In this document: positions 53,611 to 63,665 of the stretch, one piece after another
Position numbering within the stretch: position 1 is the first letter of the stretch
Layout of the letters: each line of letters begins with the position of its first letter
DNA from: Maribellus comscasis
GTDB taxonomy: Bacteria > Bacteroidota > Bacteroidia > Bacteroidales > Prolixibacteraceae
Length of the DNA stretch: 64,000 nt
Direction: 5' to 3'
NCBI RefSeq assembly: GCF_009762775.1
Contig: NZ_CP046401.1
Location: 868,001 to 932,000 of the forward strand
The notes under the pieces: generated by a model
Told to the model about the DNA's origin: nothing
The model's input: only the letters and a program-made list of their open reading frames with translations
The model's database searches: none
Program-made: the position numbers and the translations under genes

Positions 53611-55998
53611 ATGAATACACATCTGTTTCTTTTACGTTTTAAAGGAATTATTTTGTTCCTGTTATTTGTAAATTATTTAAGTACTGCACAAGAGAAAAAA
53701 CCGGTTTTTAGTGGAGCTGACAGAGTTAAAATGTTCAGCAAACAAAAAGAACTGGCCCAATCTTCTGCGTTTAAAGATCTGCACTGGAGTTACATTGGTC
53801 CGACAAACATAAGTGGAAGATGTACAGATGTTGAAGCGACTTCTCCACGTGGACAGCAATATACCATATGGATTGGTTCTGCAACCGGAGGTGTTTGGAA
53901 ATCAACCAACGAAGGAACCACTTTTGAACCAGTATTTGATAAAATGCCAACAGCATCAATCGGCGATATTGCGATAGATCCTCAAAATCCCGATGTTGTA
54001 TGGGTCGGAACCGGAGAAGCAAATATTTTCCGGAGTTCAAATGCGGGATGTGGCGTATTTAAAACTTCCGACGGTGGCACGAATTGGGAACTGATGGGGC
54101 TGGAGAAAACACACACAATCGGAAGAATCAGAATACATCCTGAAAACAGTAATATTATTTATGTGGCCGCCACAGGGCATGAATGGACTACTAATGAAGA
54201 AAGAGGTCTTTACAAAACAACCGACGGAGGAAAGACATGGGATAAGATTCTTAAAATCAACAACAAAACAGGTATCTTTGATGTTGTTTTAGATCCGTCT
54301 GATCCTGAAACAATTTATGCAACCTCCTGGGAAAGGATGAGATTAAAATGGAATGATCCACGGACATTTAAAGACACAAAGAATTGCGGCATCTGGAAAT
54401 CTACAGATGGTGGAAAAAACTGGAAACAAATAAACAAAGGACTCCCGGAAGCAAGCCACAGAGGCAGAATTGGGATTGATATTTCACGTTCAAATCCGAA
54501 AGTGCTATATGCTCTTTTGGATAATTATGAAATAGCCTATGAAGCTGAAGAAGGCGAAGTCGATTCTTACGGAAGACCCAAAGAAGACGTTATAAAAGGA
54601 GCCACCGTATACAAAACTGCAGATGGAGGTGAAACCTGGGAACAGGTTAGTGGGCTTACACCAGAAACAAAAACATACATGGAGCGCCACTCAGGCACAT
54701 ATGGTTGGGTTTTTGGACAAATACGCGTCGATCCAAAAGATGAAAATACCATTTATACACTTGGAATATGGTTGCATAAATCGACCGATGGAGGAAAAAC
54801 ATTTACAACCATTCGTGACCCGCATGCCGACCACCATGGTTTCTGGATTGACCCAAATAACTCCAACTACCTGCTTGATGTGCAAGATGGCGGCTTATCC
54901 ATTTCATACGATCAGGGAGAAACATGGAAACATCCGATAACCCCGTTGCCATTGGCACAGTTTTACAATATTGCTTTTGACTACAACACTCCGTTCAGAG
55001 TTTTTGGCTCAATACAGGACCATCACAGTTTTTATGGAACTGTCGACATCTCAAGAGGTAAAGACAGGATTGAACCTGTTGAGTTTGCACACACACTGGG
55101 TGCCGAGGGCAGTATTCATGTGATAGATCCGCGGGATAACAATACTGTTTTTGCCAGTGTTTTTTACGGGAATCTTGCTCGTGCCAAGGTAGATAGTTAC
55201 CCGGAAAGTACAGAACGAATTTTACCTCCAAATTATCCGGACGAACCGGCTTTGCGTGGGCAATGGGTTTCCCCCATCGTAATGTCGCCCCACAACAACG
55301 ACATTATTTACTTTGGTACTCAGTATGTAATGAAATCGACAGACAAAGGAAGTACCTGGGAAAAGATCAGCCCTGATTTATCATTTAACGATCCCAATAA
55401 ATTTGGAGATATAAATTACCAAACCATACAAACACTTGACGAATCACCTTTACGCGCAGGTTTACTTTATGCCGGCACAGACGACGGAAGAATCTGGCGT
55501 ACTAAAGACGCCGGGAAAACATGGCAAGAAATCAGAAGTGGAGCCGTACCGCAACGCTGGGTGTCCCGAATAGTTGCATCAAAATATGAGTTGGGAACGG
55601 TTTATATGACACAAACCGGAAGACGCGACGATGACTTTCAGGTTTACATCTGGAAATCAACGGACTTTGGGAAGACATGGGAAGACATCTCCGGCAACAT
55701 TCCGGTGGGACCGGTAAATGTAATAAGAGAAGATCCAATTAACCCTGATATTCTTTACGTTGGCACTGATGCATCAGTGTACATAAGTAAAAACAAAGGC
55801 GAAAGCTGGGAGGTGTTGGGTGACCTACCATTTGCTTATGTGCACGATCTTCAAATCCATCCGCGGGACAATATGATTATTATAGCTACACATGGCCGGG
55901 GAATGTTTGTTATGGATGCAGACCCGGTAAATGATAAAGAAGAATTACTTAGACAACGCAGACGATACAGAGCTACAGAGATGGAAACCGAAAATTAA
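53611..55998 (+). CDS. Large VPS10/sortilin-like Asp-box beta-propeller protein, secreted
   Basis: A signal peptide (about 26 residues, ending YLSTAQ) is followed by about 760 residues of repeated propeller blades. Asp-box repeats such as STNEGTTF, TSDGGTNW, TTDGGKTW, STDGGKNW, TADGGETW, STDKGSTW and STDFGKTW recur about every 45-60 residues, which suggests two propeller domains as in the VPS10/BNR superfamily. Such proteins often carry the label glycosyl hydrolase but no catalytic residues are known to me. It begins a plus-strand cluster with a SusC gene 33 bp downstream. A surface role in binding or cutting the same substrate is likely. It is a paralogue of the gene at 60714. Confidence 0.85.
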   Translation: MNTHLFLLRFKGIILFLLFVNYLSTAQEKKPVFSGADRVKMFSKQKELAQSSAFKDLHWSYIGPTNISGRCTDVEATSPRGQQYTIWIGSATGGVWKSTNEGTTFEPVFDKMPTASIGDIAIDPQNPDVVWVGTGEANIFRSSNAGCGVFKTSDGGTNWELMGLEKTHTIGRIRIHPENSNIIYVAATGHEWTTNEERGLYKTTDGGKTWDKILKINNKTGIFDVVLDPSDPETIYATSWERMRLKWNDPRTFKDTKNCGIWKSTDGGKNWKQINKGLPEASHRGRIGIDISRSNPKVLYALLDNYEIAYEAEEGEVDSYGRPKEDVIKGATVYKTADGGETWEQVSGLTPETKTYMERHSGTYGWVFGQIRVDPKDENTIYTLGIWLHKSTDGGKTFTTIRDPHADHHGFWIDPNNSNYLLDVQDGGLSISYDQGETWKHPITPLPLAQFYNIAFDYNTPFRVFGSIQDHHSFYGTVDISRGKDRIEPVEFAHTLGAEGSIHVIDPRDNNTVFASVFYGNLARAKVDSYPESTERILPPNYPDEPALRGQWVSPIVMSPHNNDIIYFGTQYVMKSTDKGSTWEKISPDLSFNDPNKFGDINYQTIQTLDESPLRAGLLYAGTDDGRIWRTKDAGKTWQEIRSGAVPQRWVSRIVASKYELGTVYMTQTGRRDDDFQVYIWKSTDFGKTWEDISGNIPVGPVNVIREDPINPDILYVGTDASVYISKNKGESWEVLGDLPFAYVHDLQIHPRDNMIIIATHGRGMFVMDADPVNDKEELLRQRRRYRATEMETEN

Positions 55999-56031
55999 TT
56001 ATTCATTATTCAAATTTTTAAATTATTCTCT

Positions 56032-59000
56032 ATGAAAAAAATCACGACGCTGCTAATTGCGCTGATTTTGTTATCAACAATTTCAGTGCTTGCCCAAACA
56101 GTGGAAATCCGGGGAGTTGTTACCTCAGAGGATGATGGCATGGCCATACCCGGGGTTACCGTTAGTGTAAAAGGAACAACTATGGGAACGACGACCGACA
56201 TGGACGGGAATTATTCAATTAAGGTTCCATCCGAAACAAAAACACTTGTCTTTAGTTACATCGGGATGAAGACACAGGAAATTGAAGTTTCAGGACGTAC
56301 TCAAATCAATGTCACCCTCGAATCAGACATCCAGGACATTGATGAGATTGTAGTTACCGCTTTGGGTATAAAAAGTGAGAAAAAAGCCCTTGGTTATTCC
56401 ACAAGCGAAGTAAAGTCCGACGAACTAATAGCTACCCGTACGGATAACTTTGCCACAGCTCTTGGAGGAAAAGTGGCAGGGCTTAACATTACGAATACGT
56501 CCAGCCAGGGAGGATCCGGAACACGTATTGTTCTTCGCGGGGGCTCATCCATTACCGGCTCAAACGAACCGCTTTTTGTTGTTAATGGTGTACCTTTCGA
56601 TGCTGATAACGAGGGAACTTCCTCCGGACTGGCTGATATTGACCCGAATTCAATTGAGTCATTAAGTGTGTTAAAAGGTGCTGCAGCTTCGGCGCTATAT
56701 GGAAGTCGCGCCGCCAATGGTGTGATTCTGATTACACTCAAATCGGGTGCAATGGACTCAAGGCCTAAAGTGAGTTTTAAACATACTTCTTCGTTTGATC
56801 AAGCCTATGAAATTCCGCTTCAAAAAACATGGGCTCAGGGTGTTTTTGATTTCAGCGCACAGGATTGGACTTATATCGACGGAGACAACCAGTATACTTC
56901 ATCTTCATGGGGGCCAAGAATCTCCGATCTTGATGGTGTTGATTACTACGACCGCTGGCAGGTTTTCAAAACAGGCTACACTTCCGACAACACATTCAGT
57001 GTAAACGGCGGGTCAGATAAAGCATCGTACTTTGTTTCTTATACAAACACGATGAACGACGGTGTGCTTGATCCGCTCAGTTACAAACGTAATTCGGTGA
57101 ATGCAAACACTTCGTTTAAATTTACAGAAAAACTAACCGTTTCATCCAATGCGTTGTACTCAAGTCAGGATATCGACCGATTTGAAGAAAGTAACAACAA
57201 CTACACCTTTATGAACACCTTTCTGGCTTCTCCTCCTTCGTGGAATCCCAATCCGATTTACAGGGAAGACGGAACTATACGTTTATATCGTGGTGGTGGC
57301 CGCGAGCCTTATTTATATATGCTCGAAAACACCGGTAATAATATCAAACGCGAAAGGTTTGCAGGCTCGGTTACCGTTGAATATGAGATAATGAAAAACC
57401 TTAATTTCAGATCGGTTACCGGAGTCAGCACAAATCATTACACCTACGAAAACTATAAAAACAAAGGTGGTTTGGTAAACACTGAAGGCACCTACGAAAG
57501 AGGAACGCGTTTTAGTAAAGATATTGAATCTACCGAAATGATTACTTACGACAACCGTTTGGGAGACTTTTCTTTCGACGTGATGGTGGGACACAACATT
57601 GTTCAGAACTACTGGGAAGATATGGATTTCGATGGCACCGGCCTGGTAGTGGCAAACATCTATAATTCATCAAATGTTTCAAATTATACAGCTTCTTCCT
57701 CATGGGGACAATTCCGTTCCTGGTCGCTTTTTGGAAAAGCCAGTATAGGTTACAAAAGTATGTTGTACTACTCTATAACGGGTAGAAACGACTGGGCTTC
57801 AAGTATTAAAAACGACTATTTTTACCCAAGCCACAGTTTTAGCTTTGTATTTAGTGAATTAATGAAAGACAATGAAATAATTGATTTTGGAAAATTAAGA
57901 CTTAGCTATGCCAAAGTAGGCGCGCCTGCAAGTGCTTATGCAACAAATGTAGTGCTTCAACAAGCCTCTTCATCTGATTGGTTAGGATATTCATGGCCTT
58001 TCAACGGACAAAACAGCTACCTGCCAAGCTCTACCTACCCAAATGAAGATCTTCAGAATGAGTTTAAAAGCGAAATTGAAGGTGGATTGGAAATGAAGTT
58101 TTTCAACAACAGACTGGGATTTGACCTTGCGGTTTATAAAAACTGGAGTGACAACCAGATTCTTTGGCAACAACTTTTAAACTCAACCGGATATGAAGGT
58201 GGATATATTAATATTGGTGGTATTACTCATAAAGGTATAGAACTGGTTTTAACGGGTACTCCGGTTAAAACTTCCAATTTCAGCTGGGATATAACATTTA
58301 ACTGGTCGAAAGACAAATCCAGAGTTGACGACCTGGGGGAAAACGATGAACCCATTGATTTGGGCTCTGCCGGCTATGCCATTGTCGGACAACCGTTCCC
58401 TGTGATTTATGGAGATGCATTTCTGCGTGATGATGCCGGCAATCTTGTATTAAGCGATGAAGGAGATCAAACAGATGGCCGGACCACATACGGCCGTCCA
58501 ATAATCGATCCTCGCGGTAAAAAAATACTGGGTAAAATTGAACCCGACTGGATTGGAGGAATTCGCAATTCGTTCAGATACAAAAATCTTACACTTACTA
58601 CTCAAATCGATTTCCAGAAAGGCGGACTTGTGGTAAACTTTGACGAGCACTATTTGACTTATTACGGAATGTCATCGCTTCAGGAAGACCGTCCCGAAGA
58701 CAACCGCATTGTTTTTGAAGGCGTAATGGGACACTATGACTATGATACTAAACAAGTAGTAGTTTCAGATCAGAATAACTCAGCCTGGACATATTATAGC
58801 AGTTATTGGCAAACAGTATGTCAGTCAACAAACGAAGACAATATCCAGCCTCGTGATTTTGTAAAACTCAGAGAAGTATCACTAACCTATAGTATGCCTT
58901 CTTCAGTTACCCAAAAACTTCACGTAAAGGGTATTGATTTAACTTTCTCGGGAAGAAACCTTTGGAGAAAATTTAAAGACGAATTTACAGGACCTGATGT

Positions 59001-59100
59001 AGAAACCAACACTGGTGGAATTGACAACGGAAACGCTTGGTTTAACTATAGTTTCCCGGCAATGAAAACGTATTCATTTACACTTGGTTTAACGCTTTAA
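56032..59100 (+). CDS. SusC-type TonB-dependent transporter without STN domain
   Basis: A 1022-aa protein with signal peptide (ending ISVLAQ), a carboxypeptidase-regulatory-like domain (RGVVTSEDDGMAIPGVTVSV, about 26-45) and a plug beginning near IVVTALGIKSEKKALGYSTS (about 107-126), then a beta-barrel ending TYSFTLGLTL. The lack of an STN domain means that it does not signal to a FecR/sigma pair, in contrast to the SusC at 47032. It starts 33 bp after the propeller gene and is followed 11 bp later by SusD, so all three form one operon. Confidence 0.97.
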   Translation: MKKITTLLIALILLSTISVLAQTVEIRGVVTSEDDGMAIPGVTVSVKGTTMGTTTDMDGNYSIKVPSETKTLVFSYIGMKTQEIEVSGRTQINVTLESDIQDIDEIVVTALGIKSEKKALGYSTSEVKSDELIATRTDNFATALGGKVAGLNITNTSSQGGSGTRIVLRGGSSITGSNEPLFVVNGVPFDADNEGTSSGLADIDPNSIESLSVLKGAAASALYGSRAANGVILITLKSGAMDSRPKVSFKHTSSFDQAYEIPLQKTWAQGVFDFSAQDWTYIDGDNQYTSSSWGPRISDLDGVDYYDRWQVFKTGYTSDNTFSVNGGSDKASYFVSYTNTMNDGVLDPLSYKRNSVNANTSFKFTEKLTVSSNALYSSQDIDRFEESNNNYTFMNTFLASPPSWNPNPIYREDGTIRLYRGGGREPYLYMLENTGNNIKRERFAGSVTVEYEIMKNLNFRSVTGVSTNHYTYENYKNKGGLVNTEGTYERGTRFSKDIESTEMITYDNRLGDFSFDVMVGHNIVQNYWEDMDFDGTGLVVANIYNSSNVSNYTASSSWGQFRSWSLFGKASIGYKSMLYYSITGRNDWASSIKNDYFYPSHSFSFVFSELMKDNEIIDFGKLRLSYAKVGAPASAYATNVVLQQASSSDWLGYSWPFNGQNSYLPSSTYPNEDLQNEFKSEIEGGLEMKFFNNRLGFDLAVYKNWSDNQILWQQLLNSTGYEGGYINIGGITHKGIELVLTGTPVKTSNFSWDITFNWSKDKSRVDDLGENDEPIDLGSAGYAIVGQPFPVIYGDAFLRDDAGNLVLSDEGDQTDGRTTYGRPIIDPRGKKILGKIEPDWIGGIRNSFRYKNLTLTTQIDFQKGGLVVNFDEHYLTYYGMSSLQEDRPEDNRIVFEGVMGHYDYDTKQVVVSDQNNSAWTYYSSYWQTVCQSTNEDNIQPRDFVKLREVSLTYSMPSSVTQKLHVKGIDLTFSGRNLWRKFKDEFTGPDVETNTGGIDNGNAWFNYSFPAMKTYSFTLGLTL

Positions 59101-59111
59101 AAGGATAAAAG

Positions 59112-60575
59112 ATGAAAAAGATATATTCAAAAATATGTATTGTATTGTCGCTGTTAATACTCTTTTCAGCATGTGACAACTGGCTTAATGTGGACGAAGA
59201 TCCAAATGCTATCACTGATTCACCTTCAATTAATGAAGGAATTTACCTTACCGGAGTTGAGGCCGAATGGACTCAACAAGCTGTAACCTTTTTTGTGTGG
59301 TGGAATGGGATGAAAGATTGGTTGCTTTGGTATGCCGCCGACGGCACACAAGGGTATGAAACCCGGTTTGAAATCGCAACCGATTATGGAATTGAAATTT
59401 GGAACGCCTACTCAGGAGCTTTAATGCACTCAAATGCTCTGTATGAAAAAGCAAAAGAAAACGGAAATAATCGTTTCCAGGCTATCGGAGCAGCAATTTC
59501 AGCCTGGCACTGGTTTAACATGGCCGATTATTATGATCAGGCGCCGCTCGACGAAGCCCTTAACGGTGCAGAATTTCCCTATCCAAATGTAAATACACTT
59601 GAGGAGATTTATGCCCATGCCAACGCTCTGCTTGACGAAGCAATCCAGTTATTCAACGCTTCTGACCCGGGCGACCTGGTCCCCACTGCATCGCAAGACT
59701 ATATTTTTGGCGCTGATTACAGCAAATGGACAAAACTTTGTTATTCTTTAAAGGCACGATATGCTATGCGACTTACTTATTTCCCGGGGAACACGGCAGC
59801 CGGTCAGGCCGATCTTGCATTACAATATCTTGAAAACGGAATGACATCGAACGATGACATGTGTGCATGGGATCACCTGGACAATCTGACCTACGACAGT
59901 TACATTTATGAGGAATCGCTGTATGATTACTCGGCTGAAGGAATGACTCCCTCAACATACATTGTTAATTTGCTTAATGATTTGAACGACCCAAGAAGAC
60001 CAATTTTTTGGACCGAAGCAGAACAGGGAGGATACATTGGACATAATAGCGGCTCATCTTCTGTTTCTGGCGAAAAACCAAGCAGATGGTCGATGAGTTA
60101 CTGTACCCAGTCGTACCCTGACATGATTATGATGTACTCCGAATGCCTCTTCCTGGAAGCAGAAGCTTATGCATTAAAAGGAGAGTATACATCGGCGCAA
60201 ACAGCTCTTAATGCAGCTGTTAGAGCAGACATGGAATATCACGGCGTGAGTGAAGACGATATAGTAGCTTATCTCGCCCAATCAGAGCTTACTGTTCCTT
60301 CAGATGTTGAAGCAGCACAGGAATTGGTTATGACCCAAAAATACATTGCAAACACTTTTGAAACAACTGAGTCTTACTTTGATTTTATTCGCACCGGATA
60401 TCCAAAACTTGATTTTACTATCATCAATCAGGTGATCAATACAAATACATTTCCTCGACGAAATCCATATCCACCGGATGAAATTGAAAAAAATCCATCA
60501 ATTGCTGCAATCGGTCAACCCGATTACTTTAAAAAAGGAGTTGCATGGGATACAAAATCTTTTTCATGGAGATAA
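59112..60575 (+). CDS. SusD-like lipoprotein
   Basis: A 487-aa lipoprotein (lipobox LILFSACDN). The start WLNVDEDPNA matches the SusD-like group with a conserved N-DPN motif (SusD-like_2 type) instead of the RagB form at 45484. Other marks are the AIGAAISAWHWFNMADYYDQAPLDEAL stretch (about 118-144) and a C-terminal half with MIMMYSECLFLEAEAYALKG (about 335-354), typical of the SusD helical repeats. It partners the SusC 11 bp upstream. A clear terminator follows at 60603-60640. Confidence 0.93.
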   Translation: MKKIYSKICIVLSLLILFSACDNWLNVDEDPNAITDSPSINEGIYLTGVEAEWTQQAVTFFVWWNGMKDWLLWYAADGTQGYETRFEIATDYGIEIWNAYSGALMHSNALYEKAKENGNNRFQAIGAAISAWHWFNMADYYDQAPLDEALNGAEFPYPNVNTLEEIYAHANALLDEAIQLFNASDPGDLVPTASQDYIFGADYSKWTKLCYSLKARYAMRLTYFPGNTAAGQADLALQYLENGMTSNDDMCAWDHLDNLTYDSYIYEESLYDYSAEGMTPSTYIVNLLNDLNDPRRPIFWTEAEQGGYIGHNSGSSSVSGEKPSRWSMSYCTQSYPDMIMMYSECLFLEAEAYALKGEYTSAQTALNAAVRADMEYHGVSEDDIVAYLAQSELTVPSDVEAAQELVMTQKYIANTFETTESYFDFIRTGYPKLDFTIINQVINTNTFPRRNPYPPDEIEKNPSIAAIGQPDYFKKGVAWDTKSFSWR

Positions 60576-60602
60576 AAGGATGTAATAATTAAAATTGTGT
60601 TT

Positions 60603-60640
60603 AGGTCGCCTTGTTTTTTTTATAAGGCGACCTTATTTTT
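60603..60640 (+). terminator. Terminator after SusD
   Basis: AGGTCGCCTT (60603-60612) pairs perfectly with AAGGCGACCT (60624-60633) over an 11-nt loop and is followed by TATTTTTATA. It separates the propeller-SusC-SusD operon from the second propeller gene. Confidence 0.88.
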
Positions 60641-60713
60641 ATACAATAATTGAAAAGGAGGAGTTGGATTAGATAAACCAAAGAATATCATTTGTTACAA
60701 AATACCTATTAAA

Positions 60714-63383
60714 ATGAATTTATTTACCAGATTTTTCGCAGCTATTTTGCTCACAACGATTTTCACTTCTCAACTTTTCGGACAAAGTGAGTTATCGACA
60801 AACTACGATGCTTTTCAGTACCGAAATCTGGGAGCATACAGAATAAGCGCCTGGGTTGGTTCATTAGCTGTTCCTGAAAATCCCGGTGAGAAACACAAAT
60901 ATACCTGGTATGTCGGCCCGCGAGCTGGCGGAATATGGAAAACAGTGAATAACGGAACAACTTTCGAATGTATTTCTGACGCGTTTGGCACCTCATCCAT
61001 TGGCGATTTTGCAGTTTCTCCTTCCGATCCGGAGATAATTTGGGCCGGAACCGGCGAAGCATTTAATGCCCGCAGTTCGTATTACGGAAACGGAATATGG
61101 AAATCGACTGATGCCGGGAAAACATGGAAAAATATGGGATTGGAAGATTCTCACCATATCGCAAAAGTGGTAATTCACCCAACAAATCCGGACATTGTTT
61201 GGGTTGCCTCAATGGGACATTTATTTTCTGAAAATAAAGAACGCGGGATTTTCAAAACAACTGACGGCGGAAATTCATGGAAAAAAGTATTGTATATTAA
61301 TGGCCAAACAGGGGTAACTGATTTAGTAGTTAATCACTCTAATCCCAAAATTCTATACGCGGCAACCTACCAAAAAAAGCGGACTGCATGGACTTTTGAG
61401 CCTGGTGGGGAAAAAAGTCGTATTTACAAATCGACTGACGGCGGAAATTCATGGAAAATGGTTCAAGGCGGATTGCCAACAGGTCCCCTCGGACGAATCG
61501 GATTAGACATTCACCGCGCAAATCCGGATATTGTTGTAGCAGTCATTCAAAACCTGAACGTAAAACCCGGTGTTGATCCAAACGAACCGGTTCCTTTTGA
61601 TGAATTTACCGATCATTCTTTTGACAATTTAATTGGCGGCGAGGTTTACATTACAAAAAACGGCGGCACAAGTTGGGAACGAATCAATGACCCTGAAACC
61701 AACGATGTAAGTGGAAAAGCAGCTTACAGTTTTAACCGGGTTTCAATCGATCCGGTTGATCCCGGCAAAATCTATATTATTGGAGTGGGGATGTACTATA
61801 CACTTGACGGTGGAAAAACATGGCCGGGTTTCCGAGAACAGAATTTGTTCCAAACCAACTTTGGCGATAACCGTATTTTCTGGATCGACCCAAAAGACCC
61901 GCGCCATATGATGCTGGGTTCCGATGGTGGAATTTACTCCACTTTCGATGGTGGCCTGACCATGAATCACTACTACCATTTGCCCTTGGGTGAAGTTTAC
62001 AATGTTGAAGCAGACAATGAAACGCCATACAATATTTACATCGGACTACAGGACCACGAAACATGGAAAGCACCGTCCAATGGCTGGTCGGGGCAAATTA
62101 CCCCGGCCGACTGGGTGATTACCGGAATGTGGGACGGTATGTATTCCAAAGTTGACCCGGAAAATAACAAGTACATTTATATTACAACACAATTTGGCTC
62201 CCATCAACGGGTAGACCAAGCAAAAGGCGAAAGAGTTTCCATTCTCCCGCAAGCGAATGAGAGTGAACCCTACAGATACACATGGACTACTCCGCTGGCG
62301 ATATCTCCACACAACAGCGCAATAATCTATACCGGGGCCCAAAAGGTTTTACGGTCGTTAAACCGCGGAGAAACATGGGAGGAAATCAGTCCTGATCTGA
62401 CAGACAATGACCCGGAAAAAACCTGGGGTAAAGGACATATTCAATATTGTACAATATCAACACTTGACGAATCTCCTGTAAAAGCAGGAATCATCTGGGC
62501 CGGCACCGATGACGGACATGTTCAGCTGACAACAGACTTTGGTCACACATGGACCGATCTCACTCCAAATCTGGTAAAGGCAGGAGCACCTGCTTCTATG
62601 TGGGTAAGTAAAGTTTTTCCATCAAACCATGACTCCGCAACCGCTTATATTTCGAAATGCGGATTTACAGATGATATAATGGACGCTCACGTTTATATTA
62701 CCCGTGATTTTGGAAAAACCTGGAAAAAAATAACAAACGGATTACCCGGTTCACCGGTCAATGTAGTGATTGAAGACAAAAAAAATCCGAATTTACTTTT
62801 TGCAGGTAACGATTTGGGTGTATATGTTTCAACAAATAAGGGCGAAAACTGGCTGCCTTTTAAGGCAAATATGCCCAATGTGGTTGTTCGGGATATAATG
62901 ATTCATCCACGGGAAAACGACTTGATCGTAGGTACCTATGGCCGTGCCGCCTGGATAACAGATATCAGTCCTTTGCAGCAACTCACTCCGGAGGTAGAAG
63001 CAAAAAAACTGCATCTGTTTGATATTGATTCCAAACCTCGGTTAAATTTTTCAGAACAAGCCCGGTGGGGAAATTACCAAATGACAGGAAGTAATCATCT
63101 TAACTCGCCAAACGAGCCAAATGGCCTGGAAATATGGTATTTAATGGAAAAAGATCTGCAAGAAGGAACCAAACTAAGCATCGCAAATAAAAACGGAGAA
63201 ACCGTTTTTGAAAAAGAACTACCATACCAAAAAGGAATAAATAAAATTTACTGGAATACATTCAGGGCTAGTCCGGGTGAATACAAAATCACGCTAGAAA
63301 ACGACAAAATTTTGGAAAGTAAAACCGGAATTGTGACAAAAAAATGGACATGGCCTGTTCTCAATTATTCAGGAAAAAACTAA
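60714..63383 (+). CDS. Large Asp-box beta-propeller protein with C-terminal FlgD-like domain
   Basis: An 889-aa protein with signal peptide (about 23 residues, ending QLFGQ) and many Asp-box repeats (STDAGKTW, TTDGGNSW, STDGGNSW, TKNGGTSW, TLDGGKTW, LNRGETW, TRDFGKTW), in the same layout as the paralogue at 53611, but with a longer C-terminus. The last 120 residues (ANKNGETVFEKELPYQKGINKIYWNTF, SPGEYKITLEND) resemble the FlgD-type Ig-like domain that ends many such proteins. It follows a terminator, so it should have its own promoter in the 138-bp spacer. Its role is unknown; it probably binds or processes the substrate of the adjacent SusCD pair. Confidence 0.85.
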   Translation: MNLFTRFFAAILLTTIFTSQLFGQSELSTNYDAFQYRNLGAYRISAWVGSLAVPENPGEKHKYTWYVGPRAGGIWKTVNNGTTFECISDAFGTSSIGDFAVSPSDPEIIWAGTGEAFNARSSYYGNGIWKSTDAGKTWKNMGLEDSHHIAKVVIHPTNPDIVWVASMGHLFSENKERGIFKTTDGGNSWKKVLYINGQTGVTDLVVNHSNPKILYAATYQKKRTAWTFEPGGEKSRIYKSTDGGNSWKMVQGGLPTGPLGRIGLDIHRANPDIVVAVIQNLNVKPGVDPNEPVPFDEFTDHSFDNLIGGEVYITKNGGTSWERINDPETNDVSGKAAYSFNRVSIDPVDPGKIYIIGVGMYYTLDGGKTWPGFREQNLFQTNFGDNRIFWIDPKDPRHMMLGSDGGIYSTFDGGLTMNHYYHLPLGEVYNVEADNETPYNIYIGLQDHETWKAPSNGWSGQITPADWVITGMWDGMYSKVDPENNKYIYITTQFGSHQRVDQAKGERVSILPQANESEPYRYTWTTPLAISPHNSAIIYTGAQKVLRSLNRGETWEEISPDLTDNDPEKTWGKGHIQYCTISTLDESPVKAGIIWAGTDDGHVQLTTDFGHTWTDLTPNLVKAGAPASMWVSKVFPSNHDSATAYISKCGFTDDIMDAHVYITRDFGKTWKKITNGLPGSPVNVVIEDKKNPNLLFAGNDLGVYVSTNKGENWLPFKANMPNVVVRDIMIHPRENDLIVGTYGRAAWITDISPLQQLTPEVEAKKLHLFDIDSKPRLNFSEQARWGNYQMTGSNHLNSPNEPNGLEIWYLMEKDLQEGTKLSIANKNGETVFEKELPYQKGINKIYWNTFRASPGEYKITLENDKILESKTGIVTKKWTWPVLNYSGKN

Positions 63384-63431
63384 ACCATATTTTTAGCAAG
63401 ACTATTTACTGACTATTTGTCGGAATTTCAA

Positions 63432-63481
63432 AACTCTTCATAATGGCAAACTTCTCAGGTCACCAGCCGTTATGAAGAGTT
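63432..63481 (+). terminator. 16-bp near-perfect inverted repeat after the second propeller
   Basis: AACTCTTCATAATGGC (63432-63447) pairs with GCCGTTATGAAGAGTT (63466-63481) with one G-T wobble and an 18-nt loop. It lies 48 nt after the propeller stop and ends transcription if it is a terminator, but the T-tract is weak (TCATTTATGA). It could also be a protein-binding or RNA-processing site. Confidence 0.45.
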
Positions 63482-63552
63482 CATTTATGACAGTCAGAAT
63501 ACTTACGCAGATTGCAAACCCAAATATTTTGTATTTTTTTTCCCAATCAAAC

Positions 63553-63572
63553 AACTGTGCTGAACTGTGCTG
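63553..63572. repeat. Tandem 10-bp repeat upstream of the fucosidase
   Basis: AACTGTGCTG occurs twice in tandem (63553-63562, 63563-63572), about 95 nt before the GH29 start. It could be a regulator site for the fucosidase gene or a chance duplication. Confidence 0.35.
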
Positions 63573-63665
63573 AAGCTATCCTTGCCACGAAACATGTTTT
63601 CTAACAGTTGATTAATTCGTATTTTTCGGCAAAATATTTTACATCATTACAACAACTTTATAGAA

